Positions 43,468-55,100 of a stretch of DNA of 64,000 nucleotides are shown piece after piece. This DNA comes from Scytalidium lignicola (taxonomy: Eukaryota; Ascomycota; Leotiomycetes). Each line of letters begins with the position of its first letter. Position 1 is the first letter of the stretch. The notes below the pieces were generated by a model, which was given only the letters and a program-made list of their open reading frames with translations, made no database searches and was not told the DNA's origin. The stretch spans positions 1 to 64,000 of the forward strand of contig NCSJ02000242.1 in NCBI GenBank assembly GCA_002812745.2. Reading direction: 5' to 3'. A program made the translations under genes and the position numbers.

Positions 43468-43600
43468 ACCGTCGAATCCACGACGTGGTTCGCCATTTCT
43501 GGCCCGTGCACGCTTCAAGGGGTGTCAGAAATCCGGAGATTCACGTCATGGTTCCTGAATCTGGTCTGTGCACGCGTGAGGGTCGCGCCAGAAGTTTAAT
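43468..43600 (-). repeat. Two imperfect about 62-bp direct repeats in the LINE 5' leader
   Basis: On the plus strand the two units share TTCACGWC-TGGTTC, a T-CTGG-C-GTGCACGC core and a trailing GTC-G-CAGAAG word, covering about 43468-43530 and 43531-43600. Tandem units upstream of ORF1 are known as internal promoter repeats in some LINEs; here that role is inference. Confidence 0.45.
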
Positions 43601-43640
43601 TACGCGTCACCATTCTGCCATTCTGTAGAAATTTATTAAT

Positions 43641-44457
43641 CCTGTAATCTTCCACGGTGATGTTGAAGGAAGGGGGAAAGGNAAAAAAAATCCAATTATA
43701 GGTAGTTTACAGGACCTTGGCCCTCGGGTTAGTGACCAGAATCGTGTCCCCAGGGGCACGAACGCAGGTATGTTTGTTGTCGTGAGTGAGCTACGGCCTC
43801 GTTTTGCAACTATCGTGGATGTAGCCGAGTTATTTCTGTCGATATCGCAAAGGCGAGTCATTCATGGAAGAGAAAGATACATTTGAAGTTGATGATGAAG
43901 ATGATCCGTGAAATTCGCAGTGCGGCCACACCAGCCATGTTGGAGTAACAGTGAAGCTAAATGCACGGTATCCTCAATTGAGCAAGTATTTTAGTGGCTA
44001 CATACAGAGCTACGACAGGTCAGAGGTCCTTTTATTAGTGCTAATGAGAGGCGCAGAGATAGGCAGTTACCCCTTTCAATTAACAAACACATTTCCAAAT
44101 AGCTTGAGCAATATCGAATTCAGCGGCGAACAATTTAGGAAGCAAACTAAATTTTATGGAAGATATACAACTGTGCTAGAATGGTTACTAGTTCGTAGTT
44201 GTGAAGCCTGGTGGTATCGATAACTCCGAGTTTGACTCTAACTCCTTGCTGAAATCGAATATGTATGATCTAATACCAGGCATTAAGAACTGTGGTTTAC
44301 TTTCACTAAAATTATTTAATGCGTAACCGAAGGCTTCATTGCTTTTATTAACGTTACTACTCTTAAAATGTTTTAGAGAAATAAAAATATAAAGTATTTT
44401 ACGAAGAAAACTGTCTTCAGAATGATGGCAGAGCTGATCCCAATTTAATGCAGCATG
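43641..44457. other. Spacer, no identified gene
   Basis: Contains a single ambiguous base at about 43682 before an A run and a 90-residue plus-strand open frame (43951-44223, MKLNARYPQLSKYFSGYIQS) with protein-like texture but no family I can name. It could be an exon remnant. Confidence 0.35.
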
Positions 44458-45720
44458 CTATTGTGAAGATGTTGGATCACTTAGAGGTGAGCTGCGTGCT
44501 AAAGCTATCAGTCTGCGCATATAGTATTGGTCGTTACTATCAGGTGTAGTAAAGATGTCGTAACAACCAAAAAACTCTTTTATCAAACTTTCCCTTGCCT
44601 GATATTCGCCATGTCTGAGTTTTATTTCACTAAAAGACAAAAGCACTTGCTGTAGGTGTTTCGAAAATGGCTGATGGTCTTGTAGTTGTTTAATTTCTGG
44701 TTTAAGAAGAGCTTCTGCTTTATCTAAAAACCTTGGGCCTGGTCTCAGTTTTTCGCATTGATAGTGTAGTTCGCATGAGACGTTAGCAAGGTTAGCTAAC
44801 GTCAGAAATTGATTACTGTTAACCTATTCTTCGAGGTGGTCACCGGACTCAGCTATCCTTTTATACAGCTTATAAAGGAACTGGAGTTGTTTCTCGTGCA
44901 CACATAACTCTATAAACGATGGATAATAGGCTGGAGACCAATTTTGCGCTTCCGTGACTGACCTTTGGAAATCACATCTAACCTCCAAATTCTGGGCTTC
45001 GGACAGGTGGAGAAGCTCGAGGAGAGAGTGGAGTTTAGGCGTTTCCTGGATGTAGGGTTGAATGAGATAGTTCCTTATAACCTCCTGCGAGGCCGGTATT
45101 TGGTCGCTATCTCGTAATATAGCACTTTTCCGGTAGGTAATCATAGCCTTTAAATCATCCTGAGGAGGCCCTTCGGCCAAATTTTCTGCCAAAGTGAGGG
45201 AAAGGGGGTATATCTCCTCAAATTCGGATGCTGCTATTAGCATTTCAGCAACATTTCTTGTTGGAAGGATCCGAGGCGAAGGCCCATGGAAGGCCAAGAG
45301 ATGATTAACAGTAGATAATAGTTTTTTTCCAGCGTCTTCAAATCTAGCAAATGTAAGCAAGGCTGTGCAATGAACGAAAATTTAGTCAGCTTACGAAGAC
45401 TCTAGGATTGGATCTCGAGGGAATACGTAAGAGCAAAGTTCGAAAGCTTGATCAATCCAGAACTCTTTCTTTTCGTCAAATAAAAGTTGGGCTGATTGTT
45501 GTTGACATAGGGTGTAACCATCGATTGGGTTGATTGTAATTTTTGAAATCAAGGCGAGGCCACGTAAATGTTGATCAAGCTGCTTTGAATCTGAGAAGAG
45601 ATCCACTAACTCTCGCGAAAGATCAGTATCTTTTATCGTTATTTGCTCTGAATTTCCATCCTCATTCTACTGCGCCTGTGGAGACGTTACCTGGTCAAAC
45701 ATGAGTTAAGGTATTTTGCC
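44458..45720 (-). pseudogene. Degenerate helical-repeat (STAND/NLR-tail-like) protein
   Basis: One minus-strand frame can be followed across the span with in-frame stops, which marks it as dead rather than spliced. It reads SRELVDLFSDSKQLDQHLRG, then ALISKITINPIDGY, FWIDQAFELCSYVFPRD and, after two TAA stops near 45390, ARFEDAGKKLLSTVNHLLAF. It continues with LKAMITYRKSAILRDSDQI and, after a TAG near 44824, EALLKPEIKQLQDHQPFSKH and a RESLIKEFFGCYDIF piece. The pattern of paired amphipathic helices and the FDxF-type opening resemble the TPR-like C-terminal region following the winged helix of fungal NB-ARC/STAND proteins. No nucleotide-binding domain is visible upstream, so this is a truncated remnant. 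Family assignment is tentative. Confidence 0.55.
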
Positions 45721-47586
45721 ACCTAGGGTATAGAATAGGGGCAATATTAATGATTCTTTATTATAATCAACCATGTAAGAACGTGCTATGATTTTATTAT
45801 ATAGCGTAGCCCAACAGCTCATTAAACTTAGGTACATTTTTGCTAGAGGAATAAAATATTTAAACTTCTAGTTAACTAATACACCTTCAAAGAAGATTAC
45901 CTTACTCACGATGTTAAATATACACCGCTCAAGGATGAAATCGAAGTATATTTATATATTTTGTACGTGCGTTCGCCTTACTTGTGCGCTCTGATGTCTG
46001 GCATCCTGGCACCTGTACACTAGGGTGCGTATCAACCCCTGTTGCATGAACGTGTGTTGGCCTCTTGAACGGTCAGATGGCTCTGTCAATTCATCATGCA
46101 AATAATACGGACAAACAACGTGAGGTATTGAGTGGAGATTCGGTGTAGGAGTCGGACGTCTCATCGTTATGCACAGTAAATACCTGGAACATTATCGTGC
46201 TGGAGCTGTAGTCCGTATTTAGAAAGTAACGCGGGAGAACTGAGAAAGAAAACTAGTTCGGACGTAGGATAGAGGAGTTAAGAAGATGGCATATGTGGTG
46301 TGTTGGCGCCCTGAAAGTCGAGATGCTTCGTCGGTTCGCTCTAGCGCAATCTTGGCCTTGAACGATCAAGGTAACAATGCATGCGCATCGATTGGGGGGT
46401 CCATGATGTTGGAAGACTTCACACCAAGCCAAATTACTCCATGATAATCGGGTCGTGTCCAAACATACGTAGCATACAAGTAGTGGTCACGATTTACAAA
46501 TGAATCGGAAACGCATTCGCCATACCATTAAAAGTCGTATGTGCTGTGCTTCAGCTCTCGCATGTGCTGAGCGATGCAGGCGGATCCAGAGATCTGAGTC
46601 TCCACTGCATGAGCACTGCATGAGCACGTAGGTTTTCTTGGGGAAAGCGCCCGTGAGCGTGGCGGTATGCCGTATCTCAGCAGCCGTCGTCACACGTGTT
46701 TAATAGTTCCCTCCTTCATAAGTTCGATCTGTCATGTAGTGTTAAAGCCTGCCACCAATTAGTGTTATTGTATATCGCCGAAAATTCTAGAGAATTGGAC
46801 GTAGAAGGTAAAAATTAAGCTTTATTCTGTGCTTCAATCGCTACTTAGGAAAAGTCCCTGTGGCAAAGGGCCAGGTAACTGTTTGGCCCTATGATTCGCC
46901 ACTTACTCTGGCATAGTTATCTCGCTCAGCCTCATGCCAGACTGGTAGTCAGGGCGATGCATGTATAGATGCCCAAGGCATAAGGCTAACAGGCTAACAC
47001 GCTACCACGCTACGTCATCGTGGCTAGTTATCAGCCGACCACGTGACAAGAACCTAATTTGCCCCGCCAAAAAAGGCTGTATACATTCAAAATCCGTAAA
47101 AGCTGGACATAGGAGTACATAGAGGTGGCTGGTCGCCCCGCGAATCGTTCTTTATTGCCGAATGAGGTGTATCTCGAGTCCGATCGCACCCTACGCTAAC
47201 CGCATCTGAGCGCGATCTCATTTCATTTCCCACCCGCGTTCCGCATTGAGTAATGGGGTTCGATTCTACTCGAAACGCGGCTTACGATCTTACTGAGTTT
47301 TCCCATTTTCGGTAAGACGATTATGGAAGAGCTTCTTGAACGCGTTGTAGTGCCGTGTTACCGCGCCACCGCGTCGCATAGTTTGTGTAATAATTCTCCT
47401 TCCAAAATCTTTCGCTAACTTAGACTTAAGCCATGTGTGAATATATGTTTAAATAATAATCATGAAGTGGATTCATTATTACGCAGCTTGTGACCATAAT
47501 CAATGAATCTGATATCTAATCTAATTGTGCTTCGTTCTCAAGTCGACTTAATGTTAAATCTTCAAGCAATGTGTTCCAAATATAAC
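45721..47586. other. Intergenic stretch, nothing convincing
   Basis: Minus-strand frames at 45952-46164, 46253-46462 and 46487-46693 are short and featureless. Small local duplications occur, for example GCATGAGCAC repeated at about 46607-46626 and GGCTAACA/CGCTAC words at 46982-47013. No gene is supported. Confidence 0.4.
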
Positions 47587-48150
47587 TCATTTGACACAAT
47601 TCGTTCTCCCGAAAGTTTGCACCGAATATTTCTTTCCGTAGGGATCTTTCATGGTCCAAATCCGAAAGACGAGGCATATAAAGCATTTCCAAATCGAGAT
47701 GTCGCCTGTTCGGCCACCCGACGAACGAAGTCGATTACATACTACAGACCGAAACCCACGCTTGTGATAAGTTTGAAGCCAGCATCGAAGACGATAATTG
47801 GTGTGATCCAAGGTCTGTTCAGTACGAATAAATATTCGATCAACTGCGTGCATCAAAACCTGAAGCTTTCTCTCGTCTACTTCGGGACTTGTAATAGTAC
47901 GGCCCAGCCATGACCCAAGGCAGTAATCGCCGCAGTTTCCGCTTGCTGGTTGCAGTATTGCAGCTGTCAGAATGTCTAAGGGACGATTTCGAAATCGAAG
48001 AGGCCATCTGGTATGCTTAAGCCATGGTGTTGTTTCATTGTCTTCGTCGCACGAAAACTTCTCTTTTTCTCGCCGAAGACGACAGATTTGCTCAAATAAG
48101 CGTTGATCTTCCAGTTCCTCCTGGGCCAAAAGTAGAGGGTCTAGCTTCAT
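47587..48150 (-). CDS. DUF3505/OrsD-like protein fragment
   Basis: An intact 187-residue frame beginning MKLDPLLLAQEELEDQRLFE. Its middle carries TTPWLKHTRWPLRFRNRPLD, then ITAAILQP, GSWLGRTITSPEVDERKLQV, LMHAVDRIFIRTEQTLDHT and NYRLRCWLQTYHKRGF, and it ends ICLVFRIWTMKDPYGKKY. This matches the conserved helical block found after the zinc-finger part of fungal DUF3505/OrsD-type proteins and of subtelomeric RecQ-helicase-associated proteins, which are usually over 500 residues. The rest of the protein is missing on both sides, so this is a truncated copy or isolated domain. Function is unknown; such genes are abundant in plastic genome regions. Confidence 0.55.
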   Translation of the reverse strand: MKLDPLLLAQEELEDQRLFEQICRLRREKEKFSCDEDNETTPWLKHTRWPLRFRNRPLDILTAAILQPASGNCGDYCLGSWLGRTITSPEVDERKLQVLMHAVDRIFIRTEQTLDHTNYRLRCWLQTYHKRGFRSVVCNRLRSSGGRTGDISIWKCFICLVFRIWTMKDPYGKKYSVQTFGRTNCVK

Positions 48151-49131
48151 ATTTAATCCCGATTAAACGTTGAAGAAAGTTAGCAACCCTATCAAATTGG
48201 TTCTCAACAAATATCATTGTATAATTTATAACAATACTACAGAATGTTAATATTTACATCGGATTAATATTCTCTGGATGATTTTAATCAAACACGAATG
48301 CGACACGTCCGGCGGGCATCGTCTCACGGCAGGCTTACTTGCAATTTCGCTTTCTATAAATTATAGCGAATGAACTGGCTCGTTACCCGGGGTTTGTTCA
48401 AGTTTTAGATATTCTCCGACCGCAAAATCGTTAATTTACGACCACTCATAGGCACTGTAACTAGGTTGGTGCAAGAGAACTTAAATTCTTCAGGAGATAA
48501 AGCCCCTTCTTTCAGTACTTTTACTCTTTTCGTCGTAAAATTGCAAAATTAAATACCCTACATGCTATATAATACTTTTTGACATGCAGTCTTTTGGCGG
48601 AAAGGCGGCTGTACACGCCATTTAGCGCTCATTGCAGCCAATTAAAGGTGGCATATGTGCTCTCTCAGCTAAAGCAACACGCAACATACGGCACTGTAGT
48701 GCAACATTATACGTGGAAGCCGCTCATCGTCCCATAATATCCAGATTGAGTTTAGCGTGACTAAACTTGGGTCATAGGACTTTATTATTGTTGTAATTTC
48801 TTGCTGAAGCAAGACCTTATTTGTAATAGGAATAATATTCGAATTTAGCTATCTGCGAAGAAGAGAATTTTATATCTATACCACCAGAGAAATTAGTAAC
48901 TGTTCTTGTATACCTCGAGTACTTTCAATTAACTTTAATAAGGAGACAGGCAGAAGTGTATTAGATATTTCAAAGTTGACTAGAAAATCCAGACGTGCAA
49001 CAAAATTATTGCGTTGGTCTCGGGCTATATTCTCAACCCAGACATGCAATAACGCTAGTCTTGGCATTTTTAACTAAGATATGCAACAAAAAACTTTGGG
49101 CATCAGCCCAGCCCTTCTCACTCAGCCTAGA
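48151..49131. other. Spacer, nothing seen
   Basis: About 1 kb of AT-rich sequence with no recognisable coding or repeat structure. Confidence 0.4.
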
Positions 49132-51181
49132 TCACAAACCCCTCAGAGAGGCAGGCCAAGGAAATACAGCCCTCCTTCGAGGTTCTCCATCAAAGAAACA
49201 CAGACCATGAATCCACCGCTTCGTAAACAACCGTGGCATTTTCGGAGAATAAGGCCGTACTCTAAGATCAGGGGAGTCGACTATCATGGAAATCTGCCTG
49301 TCTATGTCATTGGGATCAGATCTTTTGGTACGTTCTCTTCTAGGCTGTGATGATGTGAATACGAAGACTGGATCCTCGAACGCCCGTCCGCGACTTTCAC
49401 TTCCATCGCTGTTTTTATTTGTTCTACCGTCCCTGTTTTCTTCCTCTATGTTGCCATCCTCAACGTCTTCAAGAATGAAAATAGCACTGCTGTTTCTATG
49501 CCTTTGTCTTTGGTCGATCAGACTTGCAGCGCAGAGTATTTTTCCACTGTCAATAGCATCCACGATGGTTCTAGCCATTAAATCCTTCCAGTTCTTCGCA
49601 AATGTCCTAGTAAGTTTTGCGTTGTAGTCGACTTCCAGAAACTGATCCAGTTTTTTGGACAGAAATTTGCAGCCGCAGCCAGCAAGCTCATCTACAAGCT
49701 GTCTCAGCCTTCGACGTACTCTACGTTCCAAGCCGTGTTCTGAATCTGGCTCATATGGGAGTTTGCTTGAGAAAGATCTGCTGAAAACCAGCTTATCGAG
49801 TCGGAATAAATGGCCCTTCGTCTGGATGCCTTTTTGTGTAAGTTTAACATCGATAAACCGGCAGCTTTTATTAAAAGTAAGGCCTTTGTTTAGAAAAGGG
49901 GAAGTTAGCTTTTTGAAAGATTGCATCTTCAAGTATCTAGCAATATTTGAAGCCTGCGCAGATAAAACGTCAACTCTATCATTCGGATCATTTGAAAGAA
50001 TTTCTCCATTTAGAAGGTGGAGCGCTAGAATGGACAGACTTAGACTGTGTCTTTTTTCTCTAAGGTCTATGCCCATCCAAACGGACGGAATACTGACAAC
50101 AATTGGCAATAATTGATAGAGAATCCCAGAACTTTGTAAGTTGCCTATTTGTGATATCCGCAACTATAGTTGGTGACATCGATTCTGGCGATAGTACATC
50201 ACCATCGGCATCTTGGGTTTGAAGCAAAACGGTATATTTGCCTGCTCTTTCCAGCACACTCTCGCAGAGGTTATTTAGCGGTTGCTGGCTTTGATATGCC
50301 AAACAGAGTTTTGTGGCCTCCTCATGGAAGTCTACAGATTTGATACATAGCTCACCCCTCAGTGTGCCGAGCAATAAGTCTGGAACTTGAAGGACCTCAC
50401 AGTCTAATGACCTAGGGTGAGGTATAAGGAGCGTCATTCTTGTCGAGGCTCGGTAGTTTTCCTGATAGGTCCAGCCTCTGCTCCACCATAGATCCGAAAT
50501 AATATCTTTCAAGAGTTGCATAGCTCTTAGAGCCCGCTCTAGCGATGCTCCCGTGGAAAGCTCAAACCTCCCACAACGCTCCTTCGCGAGTTGTCCTTTG
50601 AGAATCTGGACTAGGAGCCGAAGCTCATCTAATGACCTGATAGGCCGGGTAAGCAGCGCAACTGGGTACTTGCTTAAACTGTACACCAAATCCATTGCTT
50701 GCATTCCTGTTTCCTTTGCCCTTCCCTCGCGTTGCTCGATGCAATGCTGGTCGATCCAAAGATACTTTACATTGACGTAATCCATATATCTCCTCGCCCG
50801 TTTGAAGACACTATTTCTTACCCCGGATGGCCGTCGGCTTGCATTCCTAGACTGCACCACGTAACCTCCAGTTTGAGTATCCTGCTCATGTGGTGATGGA
50901 TCCCAGGTGTATGAGAGAGCGACATATCGAGTCTCGATGAAAGCATTGATTTGCTGCCGTCGCAACACAGTCTGTTTTTTAGATTCAGACCATCGATGGT
51001 ACTGTTCATGAGATTTCCAAAAATACAGGCATTCAAGATTCTTGATAAACCCTAAGGATTTTTTCTGTTCCATTTGGCTTGATTGAATATCGATTAAACG
51101 AGATACAACCCTTGGATGTCGGGAGCTAATTTTGAGAAGCGAGTGGTGCATATCGCCTAGATTCTCTTGGTTACTCGACAT
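49132..51181 (-). CDS. HET-domain (heterokaryon incompatibility) protein, one frameshift
   Basis: The first frame (51181 to about 50070) starts MSSNQENLGDMHHSLLKISS. It holds the HET domain: YVALSYTW at residues 86-93, YLWIDQHCIEQ at 140-150 and MDLVYSLSKYPVALLTRP at 163-180, then the family segment SDLWWSRGWTYQENY and a long helical tail. The frame then breaks: FWDSLSIIANCCQYSVRLDG is followed by a stop near 50063, while the next frame carries on seamlessly with LREKRHSLSLSILALHLLNG, LTFNKSCRFIDVKLTQKGIQ and a charged C-terminus to 49132. One inserted or two deleted bases around 50065-50080, beside a GGG and an A6 run, explain it. It is either a recent loss-of-function mutation or a sequencing error. 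HET proteins trigger cell death between incompatible fungal individuals. Confidence 0.8.
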
Positions 51182-52115
51182 TTTCAGTAGTTAACGGCGG
51201 AGTCACAGTCCAGTGAATTGGAACCGTTGCCTGTTTGGCCCGAGGCGGAAATGCCAGCGCCTAGGTCGTGAGCAATGCTACGTCCCTAGTCCTAAGAGTG
51301 GAGTTTAATTAATAATTATCAGATGCAAACACAAGACCATGGATCAAGGGTGATCTAGCCTCATTAGAAGTTGGGTGGTGTATGTGAATGAAGCAGCTTA
51401 TTTTGCAGCACCAGAGGCGCCCTCATCAGCTTAGCCGTGTGTTCGCTGTTGCCTACCATGCGGATCGACTCGGGTCGGTCCTTCCCGACGGGAATGCTCC
51501 ACACCAATGGTTTGTCTTTTTCCATATCGTTGCTTCACAGCCGGAGAACATATTGAAAGTTTGAGGACGGGAGATCTATATTAAAGACCTCATTCGAAGC
51601 TATACTATAACAAGCTTCTTAAATATCTTACTATAGTTGCGTGCCAGGGTTAGAGGAGTTAGATCATCCCCTTTCAAGATTCACGAGATCATGAGACCTT
51701 GGATCACGTAATCTATAGTGACATGTCACGTGTGGGAACTTTCTTCCTGCGCTACGTCGTACGAAGTAGATTGTATTTTTATTTTTTTATTTTACAATCA
51801 TACTCTATATTCGGCTATTCCTAATTGGGCGCCTGTAGAGACTCCTCGAGTTACGGTACACGGTTTTCTACACTAATATTCCATGATCCTGCCAGTGGCA
51901 AAAGAATCAACAGTTTAAAGATGACAGAAGGAAAAGAAGAAACAATTCAAAAGCTCGAAACCCGAAATAACTCAAACCCAACACCCATAACTCCGTAGTG
52001 TAGTTGACCGTCTCCTTGTATCGTATATTACGTGCATTAGTGCAATTTTGCTCTCCTCAAGGTCTATCCCTTATTTTGATGTCTGTTTTTACAAAAGGTA
52101 AGTGTACTCCTTGCA
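51182..52115. other. Spacer between the HET gene and the second LINE
   Basis: Upstream region of the HET gene at the left and the 3' flank of the decayed LINE at the right. A T-rich run at 51775-51795. No gene is seen. Confidence 0.4.
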
Positions 52116-55100
52116 TTACATCGTTGCGAACTCTTTGTACAGCTCTGGTTTGTAGTGTTTAAACTGGTCTAAGAGGCTAGTTGCTAACATGAAATTCACA
52201 GCCTTTGAGGTATATATAGGATGTCCTAGCAATATCTTGATGTCAGGATCGAGGCTACTTAAGTAGTAGTCTCGCTGTTCTTCGAATAGGTGGCATGTTT
52301 CCAGTACATGCCGAACTATTTGATCGTCTTCCCCACAATCACAGAGCGACGATTCAGCTCTGTTGATCCTGTGTAAGTATGCTTTCAGGCCTATTTTGCC
52401 TGTCCTCATTTGGATCAGGACAGAGCTCATGGCCTTCTGCATCCTTGTGTACAGGTCTCCAATTCTCTTTTGTAACTTATTTCCCTAGTATTGTCTGTAT
52501 TGTGCGGCTGATTTGGCCGTAGACTATTCTTTCCTCCAATCTAAGAGACATTCCTTTTTGATGATTCTCTTGATTACGGACTGTAATCTGTATATTGGAC
52601 ATGCTGGGGCAGGTCCTAGTGCGGCCCTTAGTGCAGCTTGTACAGGAGTAGCCTGTGTCTCCTGTACTATGGTTTGTGCTGGTACTGCCTGTGCGGCCTG
52701 TACTGTAGTTGTGGTCTAGGGAGTTGTCCAGATCAGTCTTACTCCAGCTTGTAGTGCATCCTGTGTTCTGGCTACTGTAGGTGTGGTAGGTTCGGCTCTT
52801 GTCGGCTTAGCTACTGGCCTAGCTACTGCTGGTGTAGCTGGCTCAGCTACATGGATTCCTGCTGACTCCCTTGTAGCCTCCTTGGCCAGTGTATCTGCTT
52901 TTTCTGCCCCTGAGCCTCCAGCCCATGCTGGTATCCAGTGTAAGAACACTCTGATATTACTCTGGTGCAGCTAATCGATTTTCCCGGCAATTTCTCTTAA
53001 AATGTATTGCCTTGACTGTAGTTGTGGCCTCTGGATTGATAAAATTGCAGCTTGATTAGCTGTGAATATGTTGACTTGTTTGGTAGTGGATCTTGCCCTC
53101 AAAGTTAGCCTTAGAGCTTCAGAGATGCCCATGAGAGATGTTGTGTAGACATTGCTGTAGCTATCTGGTCCAAGGTAGGCTTTCACCATCTATTCCCTTT
53201 CCTCACACCAGGCTGCTGCCCTTATCTGTCCTCCTTTGTTACTCCCATCAGTGTATATTTATATCTGGTCTAGATTCTCATTCTTGCATAGCTTGTCATG
53301 TACTTTTACAACTATTTCATTGTTCTTTGCAATTCATATAATTGGTGGTTGCTATTAAGGGGGGACTACATGATGTGTAAATGGCTCCAGTAAGCTGATC
53401 TTTGACTTGAGCTTGCCTTCCAGTTTTACTTCTAATCTTTGGAGAGTAGATTGTCTCTTGGACAGTAGGTGTATGTTAACTTGACGGATAATCTTCTTGG
53501 TTATTAGTGTTTTGTATATTGGACTGGCTATGATTCTGGCTGTGGACATGATTGATCACTTCATTAAGACTTGATCTATGCTCATAGTGTAAGTCTTTTT
53601 CTCTAGTACTGCTAGTGTTGTAGTGTAGAAGGCCCTTGTGGTTACACATAGAGTATTCTTCTGGAGTGTGTTCAATGTCTTCAGTATATCTTTCCTTTAA
53701 GTCTTTTCACCTATGTAATCTTCAAGGATATACTAAGCTGAGTATGTATATGTTATGATCAGTAGAACTACTACATTATATAACTTTAAAATCTTTATTC
53801 TTGTTACTTTTCAAGTAGAGCTTATGATTGCTTGTAAAGTAGCTATTGCCTTGATTGTTTGCTCTTTGATATGTTTTATATATACTTCCTATTCCAAGTC
53901 TGGATTAAAGATTACTCTTAAGTATTTGACAATTATTTTAAGCTTTATTACTTTAAGAGGCTAATTACTTAAAGCTAGGATAGTTAATGGTTTGTTAAGA
54001 TCNTTTTTTATTGAAGTCTTTATGTCTTTAGTTATATTTGTGAACAAAGTGTATTAACTCAAATTTATCTATTGTAAATACAGATGTATATCTCTTAACT
54101 TATTCTTCATACTCTTAAGCTACTTTTATAAGTATAGTAATCGTCTTTGCAATATCCTTGCCCTTAACTAATATCTTTACATCATTAATATACTCTCCTT
54201 TTATAATTATTATAAATTTTAACCTTTTAGTTTTTACTAAGTCTACATTATAAAACAAGTATAAAATGAATAACAAAAATAATTTTTAAAGGATACTTAT
54301 GTTTACTATGAATTCTAGTCTTATACCTTTTATAAACTTAATTTTTGACTTTTAATTTTGTAAGTAACTAGCCATTTAATTCATAAGCTGAAGTAATAAG
54401 CCTTTCTTTCTTATGTTATAAAGTAATCTCTTATAAGATATATTATCAAAGGCCTTTAATACATCCAGAAGTAATAAGCTAACTACTTTCTTCTTTCTCC
54501 ATATTAAGTAAAGTCTTTTTATAAACATATGGATAATATACTTACAAGATGTTAACTTTTTACCTTTAACATATTAAATTAACAGCATATAATACTTCTT
54601 AGTTAAGTATTATATACATTTTGTTAAAATTGTATTTATTACTTTCTTAATAGTATTTATAAGTATGATAAGCTTGTATGCCTTAGGCTTTGAATAGTCT
54701 AACTTACTTAGTTTGTACAAGATCATTATTATTGATTTCTTAAAGTATTCTAGGCAATACCCAAGCCTTAAAGATGTATTAAATACTTGAACTAACATTA
54801 GAGCAAGCTCTTTAACTATTACTTTGAGTATTTTGTTTAAGATTCCATCTTCCCTTAGAGCTTTATTCAATAGCATATATCTTAAAGCTTTAATAACCTC
54901 TTATTCTATGATTTCAGGCTAGTCTCTTCTAGATTGAGAATACCTATAACCCTTAATGTTCTCCAGGTTTGCCTTTGGTAGTTTTAAGAAGTGTACTTCT
55001 CAAAGTATATTACATTTGCCTTGTAAGTCTTCTATCATAGTCTTGTCCTTTCTCCTTATGTTAAGGGTATAAACTACTCTAGGCACCTCTTAGTTTTTAG

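Larger units (their letters stand above)
37790..43640 (-). mobile_element. Nearly full-length Tad-type LINE (non-LTR retrotransposon)
   Basis: The element reads right to left: a 5' leader with direct repeats (43640-43333), ORF1/gag (43332-41935), ORF2 with endonuclease, reverse transcriptase and RNase H (about 41930-37937), a short 3' leader and a (TAAGT)n-like tail at about 37793-37808. The domain order and CCHC-bearing ORF1 fit the fungal Tad1 clade. Both frames are continuous apart from six in-frame stops (two in ORF1, four in ORF2), all explainable by C-to-T or G-to-A changes. Base composition is much closer to genes than the other repeats here, so it is a young copy lightly touched by RIP. 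Exact ends and target duplication were not resolved. Confidence 0.88.

Noticed and set aside
43951..44223. Plus-strand 90-residue frame
   Set aside because: Protein-like texture but no family and no supporting context; noted only in the spacer entry.
45365..45391. A 32-base intron to remove the stops near 45390 in the helical-repeat gene
   Set aside because: Too short for a fungal intron and its removal does not keep the reading frame; the stops are treated as inactivating.
47195..47285. Possible tRNA (B-box-like GGTTCGATTCT at about 47256)
   Set aside because: No matching A box at the right distance and no acceptor stem pairing.
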